Origin: Deltaproteobacteria bacterium
GTDB taxonomy: Bacteria; Desulfobacterota; Desulfobacteria; Desulfobacterales; B30-G6
NCBI GenBank assembly: GCA_003647375.1
Contig: QMMS01000066.1
Location: forward strand, 1 to 17,134
Direction of reading: 5' to 3'
Length of the DNA: 17,134 bases
Shown piece by piece: positions 1-6,774 of the stretch. A program made the position numbers and the translations under genes. Every line of letters starts with the position of its first letter. Within the stretch, counting starts at the first letter, position 1. The notes beneath the pieces are model-generated. The model saw nothing but the letters and a program-made list of their open reading frames with translations, had not been told where the DNA came from and did not search any database.

Positions 1-1022
1 GGCCGATCTGAATAGATGAAAGCAAACAGGCTGTCGAATTCAACCCGCTCGATAAGCGCTTTGGTTTGTTCGAAATCAGCCCTGGTTTCACCGGGAAACC
101 CTACGATGATATCGGATGTAATGGCGATTTCCGGGCACGTTTCTCTCAACCTAATAACCTTCTCCAGGTACTTTTCGCGGGTATAGCGCCGATTCATTCG
201 TGCCAGTACGTCATTGGAACCCGATTGTACGGGCAGATGGATATGATAACAGAGTTTTTCCACCGATTGGAATGTGTCGATCAAATCATCCGACAAGTCT
301 TTGGGATGCGATGTCGTAAATCGAAGGCGAAACAAACCGTCAATGTCATTGATCTGTTTTAAAAGTGTCGGAAAATCGCAAAGATCCTGTTTTTGTCCAT
401 AGCTGTTGACGTTTTGTCCCAGGAGAGTAATTTCCCGGATACCGTTTACAACGAGTGACTTGATTTCACTTATAATTTTTTCAGGATCCCGGCTCATTTC
501 TCTTCCCCGGACATAAGGTACCACGCAATAGGTACAGAAATTATCACACCCGCGCATGATGGTGACAAACCGCGAAACCTCATGGGGTTTCGGGGGGGCG
601 GAAATATCTGCAGATTCCTGGATCACCTGTGACATATCAACATCGACGATTCGACATGGATGCTTCTCGATTCTCTCAATTGCAGCAGGCAGGCGATCGA
701 TGGCCTGGGTACCCAGGACAAAATCGATATGCGGCATCCGTTCGATAATCTTTTGCCCTTCCTGCTGGGCGACACACCCGCAGACACCCACTATCATACG
801 AGGTTTATCGCGTTTCATTTTTGCAAGACGACCCAGAAAACTAAAAGCTTTCTGCTCTGCTTTTTCTCTTATGGAACAGGTGTTTATGATGACCAAATCC
901 GCGTCTTCAACCCGAGTGTCCGTAACATATCCAATTCGATGCAGCCGTTCTGCAATCTGTTCGGAGTCATAAACATTCATCTGACACCCGATGGTGTTTA
1001 TATAGAGTTTTTTAATCTTCAT
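1..1022 (-). CDS. miaB: MiaB, tRNA-2-methylthio-N6-dimethylallyladenosine synthase (3' end cut off)
   Basis: This is a radical-SAM methylthiotransferase that adds the 2-methylthio group to i6A37 of tRNAs reading UNN codons; it acts in the cytoplasm. Translating the minus strand from the ATG at 1022 gives 340 uninterrupted residues up to the window edge, against about 440 for the family, so the last hundred or so residues (rest of the radical-SAM barrel and the TRAM domain) lie outside. The N-terminal UPF0004 domain begins MKIKKLYINTIGCQMN and has its three cluster cysteines in the contexts IGCQMN, INTCSIR and GVCGCVAQ. The radical-SAM motif CDNFCTYC sits near residue 160, followed by EITLLGQNVNSYG, TTSHPKDL, HLPVQSGS and DIIVGFPGET, all typical of MiaB rather than RimO or MtaB. 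The DUF4911 gene lies 63 bp upstream on the same strand. Confidence 0.97.
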   Translation of the reverse strand, partial: MKIKKLYINTIGCQMNVYDSEQIAERLHRIGYVTDTRVEDADLVIINTCSIREKAEQKAFSFLGRLAKMKRDKPRMIVGVCGCVAQQEGQKIIERMPHIDFVLGTQAIDRLPAAIERIEKHPCRIVDVDMSQVIQESADISAPPKPHEVSRFVTIMRGCDNFCTYCVVPYVRGREMSRDPEKIISEIKSLVVNGIREITLLGQNVNSYGQKQDLCDFPTLLKQINDIDGLFRLRFTTSHPKDLSDDLIDTFQSVEKLCYHIHLPVQSGSNDVLARMNRRYTREKYLEKVIRLRETCPEIAITSDIIVGFPGETRADFEQTKALIERVEFDSLFAFIYSDR

Positions 1023-1069
1023 TTAACCCATTGTCATTTTTAATTGTTTTACTCGAAATCTGATTTGAT

Positions 1070-1112
1070 TTTCGCTCTTGCTGCCCTAAATATTGGGGCA
1101 GCAAGAGCGAAA
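1070..1112. terminator. Perfect 17-bp stem-loop at the DUF4911/miaB junction
   Basis: The arms 1070-1086 and 1096-1112 are exact reverse complements (core cgctcttgctgccc / gggcagcaagagcg) around a 9-nt loop, and pairing can continue a few bases further with minor mismatch. The stem covers the last nine codons and the stop of the DUF4911 gene. There is no clear U-tract on either side, so it is not a textbook Rho-independent terminator. It may act as an attenuator or an RNA-processing/stability hairpin between the two cotranscribed genes. Confidence 0.45.
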
Positions 1113-1322
1113 GTCAAATGGCTCCATGAAAATATCCTTCTGTAAATCTTTCATAATACCCGTCACTTCCCCTTCGCAGCCTGGTGGGATCTTAAGAGAA
1201 ATCAGGCCAAGTCCGGCATCCACCGTGGACATGGTCACAATCCCGTCACAGGCCTCGAGAATAAATTTCAGAAAACCGATTTGTCTTCGGTCTACCCTGT
1301 AATATTGAACAGTCGATTCCAT
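1086..1322 (-). CDS. DUF4911 domain protein (78 aa)
   Basis: A small cytoplasmic protein of unknown function. The stretch METIV-like start, YYRVDRRQIGFLKFILEA, then GLGLISLKIPPGCE and a C-terminal DLQKDIFMEP matches what I recall of the DUF4911 family, short proteins common in Desulfobacterota and some Firmicutes. I chose the ATG at 1322 because the family normally begins just before the YYRVDRR segment. An in-frame ATG at 1388 would add 22 residues unlike the family and would run through an RNA hairpin (1332-1350). The ribosome binding site is weak. The gene lies 63 bp upstream of miaB on the same strand and divergently from recJ. The product ends in CCPNI, and its two adjacent cysteines are encoded inside the strong stem-loop at 1070-1112. 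No function should be assigned beyond the family name. Confidence 0.8.
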   Translation of the reverse strand: MESTVQYYRVDRRQIGFLKFILEACDGIVTMSTVDAGLGLISLKIPPGCEGEVTGIMKDLQKDIFMEPFDFRSCCPNI

Positions 1323-1331
1323 AGTAGATAC

Positions 1332-1350
1332 CCGAGTCCAAAGGACCCGG
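1332..1350 (-). promoter_or_regulatory. Small hairpin in the DUF4911 leader
   Basis: On the minus-strand RNA, 5'-CCGGGUCC and GGACUCGG form an 8-bp stem (one G-U pair) with a UUU loop, ending 9 nt before the chosen AUG. It lies where a ribosome binding site would normally be and no good Shine-Dalgarno is visible outside it, so it could limit translation initiation. This is inference from sequence only. Confidence 0.35.
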
Positions 1351-1395
1351 CACTGATTCAACCCTATAAGAGTTAACGTTATGCACATTCAGCGT

Positions 1396-1430
1396 GTGAT
1401 AAATTCTAAATCCAAATATCAAATGCTCAA
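1396..1430 (+). repeat. Short AT-rich intergenic repeat, copy 1
   Basis: The 18 bases GTGATAAATTCTAAATCC are identical to 3261-3278, and the following AAATATCAAATGCTCAA matches 3303-3319 with one difference. This copy therefore looks like the copy downstream of recJ with the middle 24 or so bases missing. It sits in the divergent DUF4911/recJ region in the same orientation as copy 2. Confidence 0.7.
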
Positions 1431-1526
1431 CGGAATAAAATCGTTTCACAATTTTATAGATTACCATCATCATCCTTTGTTTGGCAATAAAAGATTTTCT
1501 TATGAATAGCGTCACTATCCTGCTTG

Positions 1527-1535
1527 TGATATAAT
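1527..1535 (+). promoter_or_regulatory. Extended -10 promoter candidate immediately before recJ
   Basis: The sequence TGATATAAT is a perfect extended -10 (TGn plus TATAAT). No good -35 is found at the normal spacing, which is acceptable for extended -10 promoters. Transcription would be predicted to start at about 1541-1543, at or next to the recJ ATG, giving a leaderless or nearly leaderless message. Confidence 0.5.
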
Positions 1536-1542
1536 CTGCTGC

Positions 1543-3264
1543 ATGCAGAAAACATGGGAGATTCAAACAACAGATACCGACGCCACAGCACGGGTGGTCA
1601 GTCTTTTAGGCTGCCATCCTGCAACGGCTTCGATATTGGTTCAACGGGGACTGGATTCCGAAAAAAGCATTCAGGCGTTTCTACATCCATCTCTGCACCA
1701 CCTGCGCCCACCTTTCGGAATCACAGGCATGACCGAGGCTGTTACACGCATCAGCAACGCCCTCCTGGACACAGAGAAAATTCTCATTTTCGGGGACTAT
1801 GACGTGGATGGCGTGACGGCCACAACCCTGTTGTATCAATTCCTGAAAGCAATCGGAGCGGATGTCTCCTTCTATATTCCGCACCGCGTCACCGAGGGAT
1901 ATGGTCTGAAAGCATCTCATATCACGGATATCGCCATCCCAGGGAAAATAAAAGTTCTATTGACCGTGGATTGCGGCGTGTCGAGTCACGAGGCCGTGTC
2001 TCTGGCGAAGGACAATGATATCGCTGTTATTATAACGGATCATCATGATATTCCCCAGAAATTGCCTGACGCACTGGCTGTCATCAACCCCAAAAGGCAC
2101 GACTGTCATTCAGGCCTGGAAAACCTGTCCGGTGTGGGGCTCGCATTCTATCTGGCCGTGGCGTTACGAAAACACCTTCGAGATCAAGGTTTTTTCCAAA
2201 GTAGAAAGGAGCCGAATCTAAAAAAAAGCTGTGATCTCGTAGCCCTGGGAACGGTTTCCGATATGGTGCCCCTGGTGCACGAAAATCGTATTTTGACCTG
2301 CACAGGGATCGAAATTCTCAGATCTGCAAACAGACCCGGCATCAAAGCCCTGGCAGATGCCTGCGGCGTCGATCACCGTCATATCGATGCACAGGACATT
2401 TCTTTTCGGTTTGCCCCTCGCATCAATGCGGCCGGCAGAATGGACCATGCCGAAATCGCGGCGCGACTCCTGAGGACCCACCGCCCTGAAAAAGCAGGGC
2501 AGGATGCAGACCTGCTCAGCAAATTCAATTCACAACGGCAACAGGAAGAAGAAAGCGTTCTGGCAGATATTTTAGCACGACTGGACAAAGATCCGAGCCT
2601 TGCACGAAAAAACTGTATGGTTTTTGCGAGCCCGGACTGGCACGAGGGTGTGGTGGGCATTGTCGCTGCCAGGCTGACCCGTCTTTATTTTAAACCGGCC
2701 ATCCTCATATCCGTAAAAAAAGGCCTGGGAAAAGGTTCTGCCAGGAGTATCCCCGGTATCGATATCCGTTCTGCGCTGACAGCCTGCGCTCATATGCTGC
2801 ATGGGTTCGGCGGCCATCCCATGGCAGCCGGATTACAAATCCCGGCTGATCAGATAGAGCCCTTTTGGAATCGATTGAACCAGGTGATCGGCCAGGTAGC
2901 TTCACCCCAGGATTTCATACCAAAAATCACCATTGATTATACATTGGATCTGTCTGATATTACAACGAAACTACTTGATGAAGTCACTTCCCTGGGCCCT
3001 TTTGGCGTTCAGAATCCCGAACCTATTTTCATGGCCAACAATGTCCATGTTCACACCTCTAAGATCGTGGGCAAAGGCCACAGGCGCATGCGCTTGTCAG
3101 GCTCCTCCAATAAAAAAAGCAAGGGTCTGTGGGCCATCCAGTTCAATGCGGATCCAGATTCCATCCATGTGGATCAGTTCACGAAAATCGCCTATTGTCT
3201 CCAATGGAATCGATGGAACGGCAATAAATCCATCCAGTTGTTGGTTAGCGATACCCAAATGTGA
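1543..3264 (+). CDS. recJ: RecJ, single-stranded-DNA-specific 5'-3' exonuclease
   Basis: RecJ degrades single-stranded DNA 5' to 3' in recombination (RecF pathway), mismatch repair and base-excision repair, using Mn/Mg bound by a DHH domain. The 573 residues are the usual length. The DHH domain shows DYDVDG (85-90), TVDCGVS (141-147), TDHHD (165-169), INPKRHD (181-187) and the GTVSDMVPL motif (236-244). RINAAGRMDHAE (293-304) follows, then the DHHA1 domain with GGHPMAAG (423-430), and a C-terminal OB-fold from about 460 containing GPFGVQNPEP. The start at 1543 fits the family N-terminus (short basic stretch, then W-E-I), although no Shine-Dalgarno is visible and an extended -10 lies directly upstream. 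The stop codon lies inside repeat copy 2. All catalytic motifs are intact. Confidence 0.97.
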   Translation: MQKTWEIQTTDTDATARVVSLLGCHPATASILVQRGLDSEKSIQAFLHPSLHHLRPPFGITGMTEAVTRISNALLDTEKILIFGDYDVDGVTATTLLYQFLKAIGADVSFYIPHRVTEGYGLKASHITDIAIPGKIKVLLTVDCGVSSHEAVSLAKDNDIAVIITDHHDIPQKLPDALAVINPKRHDCHSGLENLSGVGLAFYLAVALRKHLRDQGFFQSRKEPNLKKSCDLVALGTVSDMVPLVHENRILTCTGIEILRSANRPGIKALADACGVDHRHIDAQDISFRFAPRINAAGRMDHAEIAARLLRTHRPEKAGQDADLLSKFNSQRQQEEESVLADILARLDKDPSLARKNCMVFASPDWHEGVVGIVAARLTRLYFKPAILISVKKGLGKGSARSIPGIDIRSALTACAHMLHGFGGHPMAAGLQIPADQIEPFWNRLNQVIGQVASPQDFIPKITIDYTLDLSDITTKLLDEVTSLGPFGVQNPEPIFMANNVHVHTSKIVGKGHRRMRLSGSSNKKSKGLWAIQFNADPDSIHVDQFTKIAYCLQWNRWNGNKSIQLLVSDTQM

Positions 3265-3330
3265 TAAATTCTAAATCCCAATATCGAAATACGAAACAAT
3301 TCCAAATATCGAATGCTCAAATGAATGAAA
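3261..3330 (+). repeat. Short AT-rich intergenic repeat, copy 2 (contains the recJ stop)
   Basis: It begins with GTGATAAATTCTAAATCC, identical to copy 1, then a middle part with atatcgaaatacgaaac, and ends with AAATATCGAATGCTCAA, nearly identical to the end of copy 1. The TGA inside its first four bases is the recJ stop codon, so the element begins exactly at the gene end. The alternating 'aaat/gaaat' composition is reminiscent of dispersed intergenic repeats I have seen in Desulfobacterota genomes. Copy number in this genome is unknown from the window. Confidence 0.65.
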
Positions 3331-3391
3331 TATACGGCTAAAGGTTTACCCGCCCGTTTTGTGGTGTGCTAAAATTTCTACTCCAGCAGGG

Positions 3392-3419
3392 TTTACATGG
3401 GATGATTTCTTGTTATTAT
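3392..3419 (+). promoter_or_regulatory. Sigma-70-type promoter candidate for the PEP-synthase-like gene
   Basis: TTTACA (3392-3397) and TATTAT (3414-3419) each differ from the -35/-10 consensus at one position and are 16 bp apart. The predicted start near 3426 would give a leader of about 35 nt with an AGGGG ribosome binding site five bases before the ATG at 3461. This is consensus matching only. Confidence 0.4.
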
Positions 3420-3460
3420 TTATAAATAAGCTTTCATGAGATATCGATTGAGGGGTATGA

Positions 3461-6028
3461 ATGCTGATTGGAGATCTCTTTAAATACTGGACGTATCAAC
3501 TTTTTTCACCGGGAACGGTGTTAAAGGAAAAGTATGCCGCTTTCAAATCTCTTTTGACCCATGACAAACGCTCACATGAGCTCATGGCCGAGCTGGAGGA
3601 AATTTATTACAACCATCAAAAAATGGATTTCAGCGCCATTGAAAAATTGTGCTCTGAACTTTCTCTGCAGGTAGCCGGGATTGTCGATGACCTATCCAAG
3701 GTATGCCCGGCCTGCTACCCGGATCTTTTATTTTATCACAAAAAAATCGATTCCTATATCCGCTTCATGACGACGCCCAAAGAAGCTGTCGTCTCGCCTC
3801 CCTATGCTCTCCTCCTGGATGAAACAGGTCCGGAAGATCTTGGACTGGTGGGGGGGAAAGCACTGAATCTCGGTATCGTCAAAAAGATACTCGGGCATAC
3901 GGTACCCGAGGGCTTTGTGATTACGACCAATGCCTACCACCGGTTCATGGAAGCAAACCACCTCAGGAAAGAGATCGACCATAGGATGTCAACCATCGAT
4001 ATTGACGACACAGCATCCCTGTCCGTCATTTCCGGGGAAATCAGGAACCTGATTGTAACCGCCAGGGTCCCCCCGGAGATCGAAGCGGAAATTATCGAAT
4101 ATCACCGCTCAATGGCTCTGCCTGAAAAAACCGCCCCGGGTGTTGCCGTGCGAAGCAGCGCCGTGGGCGAGGATTCCCAGGCCTCTTTTGCGGGGCAATA
4201 TATGACCGCTTTGAATGTAAGAAAGGAAAATCTGGTCAAGACCTACCAGGAAATCATTGCCAGCAAATATTCACCCGAAGCCATTTACTACCGGATCAAC
4301 TACGGTCTTCTGGATAGCGACACCCCCATGGCGGTTCTGGTCTTGAACATGATCGATGCCGTAACAAGTGGTGTCATGTATACCGGGGATCTCGGAAATT
4401 CTGAATCCGGCAACCTGAAAATACATGCCATCTGGGGACTTGGTGAGCTCCTGGTGGGCGGACAGACCCCTGCAGACATCGTGACGGTTTCGAAAGAACC
4501 TTCCCCCCGGATCATTGATAAGCTGGTTGCTTTAAAACCGCTACAAATAGTGTATAGCCCGGATGTGAAAACCAAATCCATTCCTGTGGAAGAGCTCAAG
4601 CAAAAGGCACTGTCCATCGATGACCGTTGCGCGGAAAAACTAGCCGAATGGGGCCTGGCACTCGAAAAGTATTATGGCAAACCTCAGGACATTGAATGGT
4701 GCATCGACCGCTCGGGAAATATCTTTATTCTTCAATCCAGACCTTTGAGGACGGGCGTACCGCGATCCCTCACCAGACCCGAGTGTGATTTCAGCGATGT
4801 CCGGAACGAAATACTTGTGTCCGGTGGAGAACGCGCTGCCTATGGTATAGGATCCGGCAAGGTCTTTCAAATAATAAACGAATCCGACATTGATGCTGTC
4901 CCGGATGGATCCGTACTGGTGGCGGGAGATGCATCGCCAAAATATGTCAAGGTAATGAACCGACTCTCCGCCGTGGTCACCGATACCGGCAGTTCGGCCG
5001 GTCATTTTGCATCGGTTGCCCGTGAATTTGGCGTCCCGACCCTGGTAAACACACGCAACGCCAGCGCTGTTCTCGATCATGGCCAGACGGTTACGGTTCA
5101 TGCGGATGGCGGGACCGTATATGCCGGCACGGTCACCCGGATGTTGGAGAGCCCCTGCGCCAAAGCGAACCTGATCGTAAACAGCCCTTATATGAGAAAA
5201 TTGCGCTACATCATGAAATTCGTCTCAACCCTGGACCTGGTTGACCCTGACCATAAGTCGTTTACACCTCAGCACTGCAGGTCGTTCCACGACATCATCC
5301 GATTTTCCCATGAAAAAGTCGTACAGGAAATGTTTCATATCTCGGACAACCGCTTGAGAAAACTTAGCCTGGCAAAAAAACTGGCATCCACGATTCCGAT
5401 GCAGTTTTACGTCCTCGATGTCGGTGGGGGGCTAAGAGATGATTCGAAACAGGATAAAGAGGTACGCATCGACGATGTCCAAAACAAGGCCATGCGTGCA
5501 TTGTGGACAGGGCTGACCCACCCTGATATTCCCTGGGGCGCATTCAATCACTTTGACTGGGAAGCACACGACAGGATCGTTATGAGCGGGGGCATCGCGA
5601 GTCCGAAATCAACCATGTTTGCAAGCCATGCCGTCATTTCCGCCGAATATATGAACCTGAACCTCAGATTCGGCTACCACTTTGTCATCGTGGATGCGTT
5701 GTGCGGTGGTGAAAGGTCGGACAACTCTATTCTGTTTCGTTTTTCCGGCGGGGGCGCGGATCTGGCGCAGAGAATGCTTAGGGCAACCTTTTTAAAGCAG
5801 GTTTTAAATCGCCTCGACTTCAATGTAACCGTAAAAAGCGACCTGATCGATGGACAACTCAAGGGGGCAGACATAGATACGAACCTTCAAAGACTGGAGA
5901 TGATCGGACGTCTGTTAGGCGCCAGCCGACTCATGGATATGTACCTGAAAGATGCATCCATGATCGAAGGATTTGTTGACGATTTCATGCAGGGACGCTA
6001 TCATTTTGCTTCGTTCGATGTGAAATAA
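3461..6028 (+). CDS. PEP-synthase-like dikinase (ATP-grasp + phosphohistidine domain) with an unrecognised C-terminal domain
   Basis: An 855-residue multidomain protein. Residues 1-115 are a helical N-terminal region I do not recognise, with CPAC at 82-85. Residues about 118-430 are the PEP/pyruvate-dikinase ATP-grasp domain: GLVGGKALNLG (128-138), PEGFVITTNAY (149-159), AVRSSAVGEDSQASFAGQY (229-247) and a terminal IEWCIDRSGNIFILQSRP. Residues about 475-560 are the swivelling phosphohistidine domain; the motif reads DTGSSAGHFASVAREFGVP with candidate phospho-His 515, where classical enzymes have TSHAA. The PEP/pyruvate TIM barrel is absent. Residues about 575-855 instead form an unfamiliar domain with YVLDVGGGL, GGIASPKSTMF and FRFSGGGADLAQRML. 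The protein can probably phosphorylate its histidine from ATP, but the acceptor is unknown, so it should not be called PpsA. An AGGGG site precedes the start. A strong terminator follows the stop, with a phosphatase gene beyond it. Confidence 0.9.
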   Translation: MLIGDLFKYWTYQLFSPGTVLKEKYAAFKSLLTHDKRSHELMAELEEIYYNHQKMDFSAIEKLCSELSLQVAGIVDDLSKVCPACYPDLLFYHKKIDSYIRFMTTPKEAVVSPPYALLLDETGPEDLGLVGGKALNLGIVKKILGHTVPEGFVITTNAYHRFMEANHLRKEIDHRMSTIDIDDTASLSVISGEIRNLIVTARVPPEIEAEIIEYHRSMALPEKTAPGVAVRSSAVGEDSQASFAGQYMTALNVRKENLVKTYQEIIASKYSPEAIYYRINYGLLDSDTPMAVLVLNMIDAVTSGVMYTGDLGNSESGNLKIHAIWGLGELLVGGQTPADIVTVSKEPSPRIIDKLVALKPLQIVYSPDVKTKSIPVEELKQKALSIDDRCAEKLAEWGLALEKYYGKPQDIEWCIDRSGNIFILQSRPLRTGVPRSLTRPECDFSDVRNEILVSGGERAAYGIGSGKVFQIINESDIDAVPDGSVLVAGDASPKYVKVMNRLSAVVTDTGSSAGHFASVAREFGVPTLVNTRNASAVLDHGQTVTVHADGGTVYAGTVTRMLESPCAKANLIVNSPYMRKLRYIMKFVSTLDLVDPDHKSFTPQHCRSFHDIIRFSHEKVVQEMFHISDNRLRKLSLAKKLASTIPMQFYVLDVGGGLRDDSKQDKEVRIDDVQNKAMRALWTGLTHPDIPWGAFNHFDWEAHDRIVMSGGIASPKSTMFASHAVISAEYMNLNLRFGYHFVIVDALCGGERSDNSILFRFSGGGADLAQRMLRATFLKQVLNRLDFNVTVKSDLIDGQLKGADIDTNLQRLEMIGRLLGASRLMDMYLKDASMIEGFVDDFMQGRYHFASFDVK

Positions 6029-6063
6029 ATATCCCGCTCTAACGATCGGGATATTTATTTCAC
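6020..6063 (+). terminator. Terminator after the PEP-synthase-like gene
   Basis: The arms 6020-6036 and 6047-6063 are perfect 17-bp reverse complements (gtgaaataaatatcccg / cgggatatttatttcac) around a 10-nt loop. The GC-rich top and the T-rich descending arm fit a Rho-independent terminator. The left arm includes the stop codon. Confidence 0.75.
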
Positions 6064-6073
6064 ATTATTAAAG

Positions 6074-6242
6074 AATGGAACCCCACGGGTAAACCCGTGG
6101 TCCCATTAAAATACCCGTCTTCGCCTTCGGCTACGCCGCGGTTATCCGCCTTGCCTTAGGGGTGACATCGTGCCGTAGCAATTAACCTTTGCTTTTGCAT
6201 TCATCCACGGGCAAACCCGTGGTATTCTGCGAAGGCGGATAA
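6074..6242. repeat. Composite palindromic (REP-like) spacer
   Basis: Two near-identical 18-base palindromes, ccacgggtaaacccgtgg (6083-6100) and ccacgggcaaacccgtgg (6205-6222), differ at one base and lie 122 bp apart. Between and beside them, ttatccgcctt (6142-6152) is the exact reverse complement of 6232-6242. The block cgtcttcgccttcggctac near 6116-6134 resembles the one at 11709-11729. The GC-rich hairpins stand out from the AT-rich spacers elsewhere and suggest a small mobile or REP-type element. No coding potential is seen. Confidence 0.65.
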
Positions 6243-6262
6243 AAAGGAAACGTTAAAGACCG

Positions 6263-6769
6263 ATGAGTATTCCTGTACGACTTCGAAACTTTCTGAAATC
6301 TTTACGCAAGATTGAAACCATGCCGAAATACGAACTCGCATGGATAACAAAAAATCTGGCTGTCGGCCATGCTCCTATCGAAGACGATGACCTTGAAGCG
6401 ATCAAGGATCAGGGAGTCGGCGCCATCGTCAATCTTTGTGGTGAATTTTTTGACCTGCATAAAATAGAAAAGAAATCCGGATTTGAAGTTCTTTACTTCC
6501 CGATTCCCGATGAATGCGCGCCCGATATGATAAAATTGGAAATGGCAATTCAGTGGGTAGAGGACACCGTATCAAGAGGAAAAAAAGTCCTGGCACATTG
6601 CCGTTTCGGCGTGGGAAGAACCGGAACTTTCGTGACAGCCTATCTCATGCATACCGGGCTGAGCATGAAAGCGGCAGAAAAAAAACTGAAGTATTCCCGA
6701 GCCAATCCCAGCAACTACTGCCAGTGGAAACTGCTGCGAGACTATAAAAAAATACTGAACCGTAAATAA
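6263..6769 (+). CDS. Dual-specificity/tyrosine phosphatase family protein (168 aa)
   Basis: A small cytoplasmic cysteine phosphatase of the DSP/PTP superfamily that would hydrolyse phospho-tyrosine/serine/threonine or another phosphomonoester. The P-loop is HCRFGVGRTGTF (112-123), with nucleophile Cys113 and phosphate-binding Arg119. A candidate general acid, Asp83, lies in PIPDECAP about 30 residues before, as usual for the fold. No membrane segment or signal peptide is seen. The start at 6263 is the first ATG in frame, with AAGGAAA some 15 bases upstream; the second Met (residue 20, 6320) is an alternative and would still leave the whole catalytic domain. It follows the PEP-synthase-like gene on the same strand but is separated by a terminator and a repeat spacer, so cotranscription is doubtful. 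Its stop is 5 bp from the convergent regulator gene. The substrate is unknown. Confidence 0.9.
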   Translation: MSIPVRLRNFLKSLRKIETMPKYELAWITKNLAVGHAPIEDDDLEAIKDQGVGAIVNLCGEFFDLHKIEKKSGFEVLYFPIPDECAPDMIKLEMAIQWVEDTVSRGKKVLAHCRFGVGRTGTFVTAYLMHTGLSMKAAEKKLKYSRANPSNYCQWKLLRDYKKILNRK

Positions 6770-6774
6770 TATCG

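Noticed and set aside
556..1043. Plus-strand open frames at the left end
   Set aside because: They are antisense to miaB, whose minus-strand translation carries all family motifs.
1396..3330. Composite transposon carrying recJ
   Set aside because: The flanking repeats are short, AT-rich and lack terminal inverted repeats or a transposase; RecJ looks like an ordinary housekeeping copy.
3461..6028. Calling the 855-residue protein phosphoenolpyruvate synthase (PpsA)
   Set aside because: The C-terminal PEP/pyruvate barrel that defines PpsA and pyruvate phosphate dikinase is not present.
6074..6242. CRISPR-like repeat pair
   Set aside because: There are only two palindromic units with a 104-base gap, no regular spacers and no cas genes in the window.
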